Shown: piece by piece, positions 57,868 to 64,000 of the stretch | How positions within the stretch are numbered: the first letter of the stretch is position 1 | Layout: every line of letters begins with the position of its first letter | Source: JBCBXA01 sp039816825 | GTDB taxonomy: Bacteria > Pseudomonadota > Alphaproteobacteria > Rhizobiales > Rhizobiaceae | Length of the DNA stretch: 64,000 nucleotides | Assembly (NCBI GenBank): GCA_039816825.1 | Contig: JBCBXA010000004.1 | Coordinates: forward strand, 1-64,000 | Direction of reading: 5' to 3' | The notes under the pieces: generated by a model | Seen by the model: the letters and a program-made list of their open reading frames with translations, nothing else | Database searches by the model: none | Told to the model about the DNA's origin: nothing | Position numbers and translations under genes: made by a program

Positions 57868-59874
57868 TCAAGCCTCCCGCACGACCAGCAGATCATGGCC
57901 CAATGTGACCGGGCCGCCCATGAGCACATCGCCCTCAACGAAATTGCCCAGGTCTCGTGGCTGGTCGCCATAGTTGAAGAAATACCGCGTCCGCCCGTAC
58001 CGTGTGGTGCGCACGCCATCGGGCAGGTTCATCATGGGCAGGCCTGCCATCTCCACCATCTCCGCCATGAGAGCCGTCAGCGGCTCCTCTTCCAGCACGC
58101 CGCACAGGTAATGGCGCTTGCCCGCCCGCCAGAGCGCCGGGTGACCATCCTGGGTCATGCGGGTGATCACTGCTTCATCGCCCATCGGCTCTGTGAACTC
58201 CCGCCACTTGATGAAGTCCGCCTGCATGGCGCCCGTTCTTTCCAGTGGCACGGATAGGCCGGGCCGCAGGCTTTCAACACGTTTCACACGGATGGGCATG
58301 ATACTCTGCAGCGCGCCGGGCGGAAGTGAGTCAGGGATCTGGAAATCGGGGGTTTTCGAAGCGGTCCGCGGAGCAAAGAGCTGCACCGCATCAGTCGCTT
58401 CGAGGGCTTTGGCGGCTTCAGGTTCCAGCGTCAGAAGCGCCGGGACGAGCACCAGCTTGTAGCCGTCTAACGGCGCGCCGGCGGGAACGATGTCGATATC
58501 GAGCCCCAGCCGCCGGGCTGCGCGGTACCAGCGAAGAACCGCCAGGAACATATCATAGCTCTCGCCCTGCGGCTGGATTTGGCCGGTCCAAACGGACGCA
58601 TAATCGAACACCAGAGCGACAGGCGCCCGTTCGAGTTCGTCGCACTTCAGGTCCAGCGCACGGAGCTCCTCGGCCACCTGCGCGGCCTCCCGTGCGCCAT
58701 CATCAGGGCTGCCGTCTGGTAGGTTCAAACCTGCATGATATTGCTCTTGTGCAAACGGCGCCTGCCGCCAGCGGAAATAGCTCACCAGTTCCGCACCATG
58801 GGCGATGGCTTCATGGGTCCAAAGCCGTACCATGCCTGCGGCCGGGGCCGGGTTCCAGCGCGCCCAGTTCACGGGACCTGGCTGTTGTTCCATCACCCAC
58901 CAGCGGCTGCGTTTGTCAGACGCCCTTACTTTGCCGCAGGCGCGATAGAGATCGTGGTGGAACGCTTGAAAATCTGGGTCTCCGGCGTGGGCATATGTGT
59001 TGCGGCGTTCCTCGGTTGGACCAACGCGCTCCAGAAAACCCAGCGGGTAAGAGTCCCAGGAGGCAATGTCGAGGTCGCGGGACACATCGAAATGATCGAA
59101 CTCCGTGAACCAGCCCATGAAGTTATGCACGATGGGAACGTCGGGCGTGATCTCGCGGAGATAGTGGCACTGAATCGCGTTGAAGACCCGAACTTGATCC
59201 GATGAAAAACGCCGAAAATCCAGCATATGGCTCGGATTGATCTCGGTGACTGGCTGAAGTGGGAGATCGACCTCTTCGTAGGAACGGTACTCCATCGACC
59301 AGAACACATTGCCCCAAGCTTCGTTGAGAGGCGCTATGTCATTTTGGCCGTACTTTCCCGCCAGCCAGATCCTGAAGTCGCGTCTCGCGCTCTCTGAATA
59401 GCTGATGATCGTATCATGGCAGCCATACTCATTGTCGGTTTGCCATGCGCAGAGCGCCGGGTGGTCCTTCACGGCTTCGGCCATGGCCTTGATGATGCGG
59501 GCACACTCGGCTCTGTAGCCCGTATGGCTGAAGCAGTAGTGCCGTCGTGACCCGAATCCACGTGGGTCGCCATTTTCATCGACGGCCAGCATGTCGGGCA
59601 TTCTGTCCACAAGCCATTTGGGCGGTGTTGCGGTGGGCGTGCCGACAATCACTTTGAGGCCCGCGGCGTGGAGCACGTCCATGGCGCGGAGCAACCAGTC
59701 AAACGTCAACTGTCCCGGCTCGGGCTCGTAGCGGGTCCAGGCAAACTCGCCGATCCGCACGTGGGTGATGCCGATCCTGGCCATTTGTGCTGCGTCTTCA
59801 GCCCATTGGCTCTCCGGCCAGTGTTCCGGATAGTAGCAGACCCCGAGGGTGGGGCGGTGGATTGCATCCAGCAT
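57868..59874 (-). CDS. Beta-galactosidase, glycoside hydrolase family 42
   Basis: A 668-residue GH42 enzyme. It begins PTLGVCYYPEHWPESQWAED, the typical GH42 opening. The acid/base Glu149 is in AWQTDNEYG and the nucleophile Glu329 is in WWVMEQQPGPVNWA. The trimerisation domain follows (VALVFDYASVWTGQIQPQG). No signal peptide, so it acts in the cytosol. Targets in the family are beta-galactosides and some arabinosides or plant/algal oligosaccharides. Upstream gene of a pair with the creatininase-family gene; divergent from an ABC transporter operon. Confidence 0.92.
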   Translation of the reverse strand: MLDAIHRPTLGVCYYPEHWPESQWAEDAAQMARIGITHVRIGEFAWTRYEPEPGQLTFDWLLRAMDVLHAAGLKVIVGTPTATPPKWLVDRMPDMLAVDENGDPRGFGSRRHYCFSHTGYRAECARIIKAMAEAVKDHPALCAWQTDNEYGCHDTIISYSESARRDFRIWLAGKYGQNDIAPLNEAWGNVFWSMEYRSYEEVDLPLQPVTEINPSHMLDFRRFSSDQVRVFNAIQCHYLREITPDVPIVHNFMGWFTEFDHFDVSRDLDIASWDSYPLGFLERVGPTEERRNTYAHAGDPDFQAFHHDLYRACGKVRASDKRSRWWVMEQQPGPVNWARWNPAPAAGMVRLWTHEAIAHGAELVSYFRWRQAPFAQEQYHAGLNLPDGSPDDGAREAAQVAEELRALDLKCDELERAPVALVFDYASVWTGQIQPQGESYDMFLAVLRWYRAARRLGLDIDIVPAGAPLDGYKLVLVPALLTLEPEAAKALEATDAVQLFAPRTASKTPDFQIPDSLPPGALQSIMPIRVKRVESLRPGLSVPLERTGAMQADFIKWREFTEPMGDEAVITRMTQDGHPALWRAGKRHYLCGVLEEEPLTALMAEMVEMAGLPMMNLPDGVRTTRYGRTRYFFNYGDQPRDLGNFVEGDVLMGGPVTLGHDLLVVREA

Positions 59875-59925
59875 GAGGGTGATTCCGGTGGTTAAGCTGA
59901 AACAGGCGGCTTGTTAGGAGAAGCG

Positions 59926-59942
59926 GAGTTGTGCGGCAACTC
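59926..59942. promoter_or_regulatory. Inverted repeat in the divergent bga/ABC-transporter region
   Basis: GAGTTG-TGCGG-CAACTC has perfect 6-bp arms about 50 bp before the beta-galactosidase start. The gap from 59875 to 60121 holds nothing else I can name beyond presumed promoters. Confidence 0.3.
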
Positions 59943-60121
59943 GTCCACCTAAGGTCTTATGGACGAAAACAGGGCCGCTCAATAGCTTGGCGTCGACTGG
60001 AGGCAGTTGCATGGAGGAGTGCGGCTGCTCACCGCCCGCCCAAGAGTTCGCTCCCACAGCGGTTTGGCCAGATGGCGCGGTCCAGTGATGACTGAACGCA
60101 GGATTCCTTGGGAGGAACTAT

Positions 60122-61477
60122 ATGTCTGAAACAAAAACTACCGTTGGCCGCCGCTCGGTACTGAAAGGTGGTGCTGTCGCCGGTGCAGCCCTCGCAACGC
60201 CGCACTTTCTGATCAATGGCGCCAATGGCGCTGCCCATGCTGGCTATGTGAACGCCCCAACCGGTGACACCGTCACACTGGGCTTCAACGTACCTCAGTC
60301 CGGCCCATATGCCGACGAAGGTGCTGACGAGCTGCGTGCCTATGAGCTGGCTGTCGAACACCTGAACGGCGGCGGCGATGGCGGCATGATGAACACCTTC
60401 TCGTCCAAGGCGCTGAAGGGGAACGGCATCCTCGGCAAGAAGGTCGAGTACGTCACAGGTGACACGCAGACCAAGTCTGACGCCGCCCGCGCATCGGCCC
60501 GTTCGATGATCGAAAAAGACGGCGCCATCATGATCACTGGCGGTTCGTCTTCCGGTGTGGCTGTGGCTGTGCAGGCTCTCTGTCAGGAAGCCGGCGTCAT
60601 CTTCATGGCTGGTCTGACCCACTCCAACGACACCACCGGTAAGGACAAGAAGGCCAACGGTTTCCGTCACTTCTTCAACTCCTACATGTCCGGTGCCGCG
60701 CTGGCGCCGATCCTCGGCGCGAACTACGGCAAAGACCGCCGCGCCTATCACCTGACCGCCGACTACAACTGGGGCTACACCACAGAAGAAGCTGTGCGTA
60801 CCTCGACCGAAGCCATGGGTTGGGAAACCGTTGCTGCAGTGAAAACACCACTGACGCAGACTGACTTCTCGTCCTACATCGCTCCTGTCCTGCAGTCCGG
60901 TGCTGACGTTCTGGTTCTGAACCACTACGGCGGCAATATGGTGAACTCGCTCACCAACGCTGTTCAGTTCGGCCTGCGTGAGAAGGAAGTGAACGGTAAG
61001 AACTTCGAGATCATCGTTCCGCTCTACTCCCGCCTGATGGCGAAGGGTGCTGGTGAGAACGTGAAGGGCATCTTCGGTTCCACCAACTGGCACTGGTCGC
61101 TGCAGGATGAGGGCTCCAAAGCCTTCGTGAAGTCCTTCGGTGAGAAGTATGGCTTCCCGCCATCGCAGGCTGCTCACACCTGTTACGTGCAGGCTCTGCT
61201 CTATGCAGATGCTGCTGAGCGTGCTGGCACGTTCAACCCATGCGGCATCGTCGAAGCTCTCGAAGGCTTCGAGTTCGACGGCATGGGCAACGGTCCAACC
61301 CTGTACCGTGCTGAAGACCACCAGTGCTTCAAAGACGTTCTGGTTGTGAAGGGTAAAGAGAACCCGACTTCCGAGTTCGACCTTCTCGAAATCGTGGAAG
61401 TCACACCAACCAGCCAGGTCACCTATGACGCCTCCATCTTTGGCGGCGAGCTGGGCACCTGTAACCCAGGCGCATAA
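60122..61477 (+). CDS. HAAT-family ABC transporter substrate-binding protein with Tat signal
   Basis: A 451-residue periplasmic binding protein of the branched-chain amino acid/amide (LivJ/UrtA-like) family. The N-terminus has a twin-arginine signal TVGRRSVLKGG, a hydrophobic AVAGAALATPHFLI segment, and likely cleavage near AAHA. The mature part shows LGFNVPQSGPYADEG and EYVTGDTQTKSDAARASA, typical of type I periplasmic binding folds. GGAGG about 7 bp before the ATG. It is followed by two permease genes and an ATPase gene. The substrate cannot be read from sequence: short-chain amide, urea or branched amino acids are possible. Tat export suggests folding before export. Confidence 0.92.
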   Translation: MSETKTTVGRRSVLKGGAVAGAALATPHFLINGANGAAHAGYVNAPTGDTVTLGFNVPQSGPYADEGADELRAYELAVEHLNGGGDGGMMNTFSSKALKGNGILGKKVEYVTGDTQTKSDAARASARSMIEKDGAIMITGGSSSGVAVAVQALCQEAGVIFMAGLTHSNDTTGKDKKANGFRHFFNSYMSGAALAPILGANYGKDRRAYHLTADYNWGYTTEEAVRTSTEAMGWETVAAVKTPLTQTDFSSYIAPVLQSGADVLVLNHYGGNMVNSLTNAVQFGLREKEVNGKNFEIIVPLYSRLMAKGAGENVKGIFGSTNWHWSLQDEGSKAFVKSFGEKYGFPPSQAAHTCYVQALLYADAAERAGTFNPCGIVEALEGFEFDGMGNGPTLYRAEDHQCFKDVLVVKGKENPTSEFDLLEIVEVTPTSQVTYDASIFGGELGTCNPGA

Positions 61478-61491
61478 GCGCTCACCAATCG

Positions 61492-61520
61492 GTGGCGGAC
61501 GGTCGAGTGCTGTCCGCCAC
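61492..61520 (+). other. Hairpin between the binding-protein and permease genes
   Basis: GTGGCGGAC and GTCCGCCAC form a perfect 9-bp stem around an 11-nt loop, 15 bp after the binding-protein stop, without a T-run. Such hairpins often stabilise the 5' part of transporter mRNAs, which would favour the binding protein. The rest of the 218-bp gap shows no gene. Confidence 0.5.
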
Positions 61521-61695
61521 ACCCTGCCGCGGCAAAGATGCACGGCAAGAAGACATGGAGAGCAGCAGCGCGGCGGCGGCCGCAAGCAGCCTCTCGGACA
61601 ATTTCGCTTATTCAGCCCGCAAGGCGCTTCACAATTGCAGCGCATAGCAGCGCTGCATGTTCATCCCGGGAACGGACTAGAGATAGGTTTTACCG

Positions 61696-62727
61696 ATGGA
61701 AGCCATCGTTCTTCAAATCCTTAACGGTCTGGACAAAGGCTCCGCCTATGCCCTGATCGCGCTTGGATTGACACTGATTTTCGGCACACTGGGTGTGGTG
61801 AATTTCGCCCACGGCGCACTCTTCATGATCGGCGCCTTCTGTGCCGTGACACTCAACAAGTTCCTCACTCTGTCCCGCACGGTTGTGGATGAGAGCCGGA
61901 AAGACTTCTTGGGCAATCCGCTCAAGGTTGACGTGCCTTATGTGAACGATTGGTTCGGCGAGGTGGCGGGCAGTGCCATCATCGACTGGTCGGTCCCGTT
62001 GGCAATCCTGTTTGCGATACCCGTCATGATGGTGATTGGCATCGTTATGGAGCGCGGCCTCATCAAGCACTTCTACAAGCGCCCACACGCCGACCAGATC
62101 CTCGTGACGTTTGGCCTCGCCATCGTTCTCCAGGAGATCATCAAGTACTTCTACGGCGCCAATCCGATCCCAACTCCGGCTCCCGATGCGTTCCGAGGTT
62201 CCTTCGATTTCGGTGCCATGCTCGGCTTTGATCCCAATGTGATCATCTATCCGTACTGGCGCCTGGTGTACTTTGCTTTTGCCGCCGTCGTGGTTGGGGC
62301 CGTGTTCGCCTTCCTGCAGTTCACCACCTTCGGCATGGTCGTTCGCGCCGGTATGGCTGATCGTGAAACGGTCGGGGTGCTCGGCATCAATATCGACCGT
62401 CGTTTCACCATCATGTTTGGCCTTGCGGCTGTCGTGGCTGGCCTGGCCGGTGTTATGTACACGCCCATCAACTCGCCCAACTATCACATGGGCATGGACT
62501 TTCTGGTCCTGAGCTTCGTTGTCGTGGTTGTGGGTGGCATGGGCAGCCTGAGCGGTGCCGTTCTCGCTGGCTTCCTGTTGGGCGTTCTGGAGAGCTTCGC
62601 TTCCATGGGTGCCGTTCTGAACGTTCTGCCCGGCCTCAACCAGATTGTGATTTATCTCGTCGCCATCATCATTCTGCTCACCCGGCCTCGTGGCCTGATG
62701 GGCCGCCGCGGCGTCATGGAGGACTGA
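61696..62727 (+). CDS. livH: Branched-chain/amide ABC transporter permease (LivH family)
   Basis: First permease of the HAAT transporter, 343 aa with about eight hydrophobic segments. Family blocks: ILNGLDKGSAYALIALGLTLIFGTLGVVNFAHGALFMIGAF at the N-terminus, FGLAIVLQEIIKYFYG, GVLGINIDRRFTIMFGLAAVVAGLAGVMYTP, and VVVVGGMGSLSGAVLAGFLLG with the EAA-like loop. A roughly 40-residue periplasmic or cytosolic insertion (RTVVDESRKDFLGNPLK) after the first segments is longer than in LivH. ATG 61696 after AGAGATAGG. Stop followed 3 bp later by the next permease start. Confidence 0.93.
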   Translation: MEAIVLQILNGLDKGSAYALIALGLTLIFGTLGVVNFAHGALFMIGAFCAVTLNKFLTLSRTVVDESRKDFLGNPLKVDVPYVNDWFGEVAGSAIIDWSVPLAILFAIPVMMVIGIVMERGLIKHFYKRPHADQILVTFGLAIVLQEIIKYFYGANPIPTPAPDAFRGSFDFGAMLGFDPNVIIYPYWRLVYFAFAAVVVGAVFAFLQFTTFGMVVRAGMADRETVGVLGINIDRRFTIMFGLAAVVAGLAGVMYTPINSPNYHMGMDFLVLSFVVVVVGGMGSLSGAVLAGFLLGVLESFASMGAVLNVLPGLNQIVIYLVAIIILLTRPRGLMGRRGVMED

Positions 62728-62730
62728 CCC

Positions 62731-63963
62731 ATGCTGGGACTCAACTCAAAAGATCTGCGCCTTTTCCTATTGGTTGCGGCGCTGGCGATCTTCGCACCCT
62801 TCATCCTGAACCCGTTCCCCGAGAGCTCCGCACTCGCGCAGTTCAACGCTGGCTATCCCGATTTGATGCAGCGATTTGTGATCTTCGGGATCTTCGCGAT
62901 CGGCTTCAATATCCTGTTCGGCCTGACTGGCTATCTCAGCTTCGGCCATGCTGCCTTTCTGGGTGTCGGATCCTACGCCGCCATCTGGATGATGAAGCTT
63001 CTCACCATGAACATTTTGCCCGCCATTGTGATGGGCATCATCGTGGCGGGTCTGTTCTCGGTGGTCGTTGGTTACATCTGTTTGCGGCGGTCAGGGATCT
63101 ATTTCTCGATCCTCACACTGGCGTTTGCGCAGATGTCTTACGCTCTGGCCTATTCGGTTCTGACGCCGATTACCGGCGGCGAGACCGGACTGCAGCCCAA
63201 AGTTGACGATGCCCGCGCGCTCGACGCTGCCGTCACAGACGGCATCATTCCCCGCGCAAATCTCTTCGGCGTGGAGATGGGCGACAGCTATCTGCTCAAT
63301 GCTGGCGGTTGGTTGTTCACGTTCAATGCGGGCTACTACATCGCTGCGCTGGTCATGTTGATTGCCTTTTACGTGTCCATCCGCATCTTCCGCTCGCCGT
63401 TTGGCATGATGCTGCGGGCCGTCAAATCCAACCAGAACCGCATGGGTTATACCGGCATTGACGCCAAGCCCTACACGCTGGCCGCCTTCGTGATCTCCGG
63501 CATGTATGCCGGGCTGGCTGGTGGCCTCATGGTGGCCATGGATACGCAGGCTGGTCCTGAGCGCATGTTCTGGACGGCCTCGGGCGAGGTCGTTCTGATG
63601 ACCATCCTGGGCGGAGCGGGCACTTTGCTTGGTCCCGTGCTGGGCGCTGGCCTGATCAAATATATGGAGAACATCGTCTCCAAGATTAACAAGGGTATCC
63701 TGGAAACCTGGTTCTCAATCTTCCCTGATGGCCTGAGCGACTTCTTCGTGACGATCATCTATCCGTTCATCGGCAAAGGCTGGCACCTGACACTGGGTCT
63801 CATGTTCATGCTGGTCGTGATCTTCCTGCCCGGCGGCGTCATGGAAGGCATCCAGCGCATCGGTGGTCTGTTCCGCCGCAAGCGCACGGAGCCGGACCAG
63901 ACCTCAGGCGCCACCACTGCAACCTCAAAAGCTTCGGCATCCGAAGCGCAGCCTGCAGAGTAG
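62731..63963 (+). CDS. livM: Branched-chain/amide ABC transporter permease (LivM family)
   Basis: Second permease, 410 aa. FGIFAIGFNILFGLTGYLSFGHAAFLGVGSYAA is the LivM signature. LRRSGIYFSILTLAFAQM and LRAVKSNQNRMGYTGIDAKPYTLAAFVISGMYAGLAGGL follow, then LMTILGGAGTLLGPVLGAG. About ten hydrophobic segments. Unusual is a segment of about 60 residues (160-205, ALDAAVTDGIIPRANLFGVEMGD) between segments. The tail is Thr/Ala/Lys-rich. Three bp after livH and followed 10 bp on by an ATPase gene. Confidence 0.93.
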   Translation: MLGLNSKDLRLFLLVAALAIFAPFILNPFPESSALAQFNAGYPDLMQRFVIFGIFAIGFNILFGLTGYLSFGHAAFLGVGSYAAIWMMKLLTMNILPAIVMGIIVAGLFSVVVGYICLRRSGIYFSILTLAFAQMSYALAYSVLTPITGGETGLQPKVDDARALDAAVTDGIIPRANLFGVEMGDSYLLNAGGWLFTFNAGYYIAALVMLIAFYVSIRIFRSPFGMMLRAVKSNQNRMGYTGIDAKPYTLAAFVISGMYAGLAGGLMVAMDTQAGPERMFWTASGEVVLMTILGGAGTLLGPVLGAGLIKYMENIVSKINKGILETWFSIFPDGLSDFFVTIIYPFIGKGWHLTLGLMFMLVVIFLPGGVMEGIQRIGGLFRRKRTEPDQTSGATTATSKASASEAQPAE

Positions 63964-63973
63964 GAAGCGCACA

Positions 63974-64000
63974 ATGGCAACTTTCGACCGCAACATCGTT
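63974..64000 (+). CDS. Start of ABC transporter ATP-binding protein (cut off by window edge)
   Basis: An ATG at 63974, 10 bp after the livM stop with AGGAAG upstream, opens a frame MATFDRNIV that runs off the window. Position after two HAAT permeases predicts the LivG-type ATPase. Only nine codons are visible, so this rests on context. Confidence 0.55.

Noticed and set aside
60029..61645. Long minus-strand frame opposite the HAAT binding protein gene
   Set aside because: The plus strand encodes a clear Tat-signal binding protein with a ribosome site; the antisense frame has no recognisable domain.
1..64000. tRNA, rRNA, CRISPR, insertion sequence or prophage
   Set aside because: I read the gaps between genes and found no tRNA-like T-loop, no spaced repeats and no transposase or integrase; all gaps are short.

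Overview
This window is a GC-rich chromosomal segment of a motile alphaproteobacterium. I base that on lineage-marker genes and orders: the ChvI/ChvG two-component pair divergent from pckA and followed by a short HPr kinase, a mannose-type EIIA and HPr; a DivL-type kinase with Tyr in place of the phosphoacceptor His, just after ahcY; a fused TsaE-AmgK protein followed by MurU and AddB/AddA; SciP (DUF1153) and FlbD inside a flagellar cluster; and a DUF1127 mini-gene. The combination fits Rhizobiales/Parvibaculum-like groups or basal relatives of Caulobacterales. I cannot name a genus. I see no insertion sequence, prophage, CRISPR array, rRNA or tRNA, so this looks like core genome.

Layout. (1) 1-3316, minus: a cut-off polar amino acid ABC transporter ATPase and an AruI/AruH-like pair for the arginine transaminase pathway. 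(2) 3562-10574: nucleotide-sugar genes, with UDP-xylose synthase, a 4-epimerase, UDP-glucose dehydrogenase and a second GalE on plus, facing galU and a phosphohexomutase on minus; together these lead from hexose phosphate to UDP-glucose, UDP-galactose, UDP-glucuronate, UDP-xylose and possibly UDP-arabinose. (3) 10709-14358: gpsA, an orphan YnjB-like binding protein, a DUF1127 gene with a highly structured 3' region, and two small exported proteins. (4) 14410-22072: pckA, chvI-chvG, hprK-EIIA-HPr and ahcY, linking envelope stress sensing, PTS-type signalling and central metabolism. (5) 22376-34454: divL, tsaE-amgK, murU, addB, addA, trxA. (6) 34498-44127: mnmA, then fliK-flgD, sciP, and fliF-fliG-fliH-fliN-flbD. 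(7) 44193-49640: rluA-type synthase, pyrF, a DUF2852 protein, a LysR/azoreductase divergent pair, a YgjP-type metalloprotein and a lipoprotein. (8) 49649-55191: trpF-trpB-trpA-GNAT-accD-folC. (9) 55193-59874: a divergent split MnmC pair, then creatininase-family and GH42 beta-galactosidase genes. (10) 60122-64000: a branched-chain-type (HAAT) ABC transporter operon running off the right edge.

Most notable non-coding signals: a consensus sigma-54 promoter (35875-35890) before fliK with two TTTGCCGG repeats exactly 30 bp apart about 100 bp upstream, matching what the FlbD encoded 8 kb downstream would need; a three-hairpin 3' region behind the DUF1127 gene that resembles the cuckoo/CcsR type of small RNA; an 18-bp perfect palindrome before ahcY; central-CG palindromes between pckA and chvI; and degenerate CtrA-like boxes around sciP and fliF. 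Notable protein oddities: a three-unit 15-bp tandem repeat within a divergent HPr kinase, loss of all four zinc-ribbon cysteines in AccD, and an unusual Leu after the Tyr-box of DivL.
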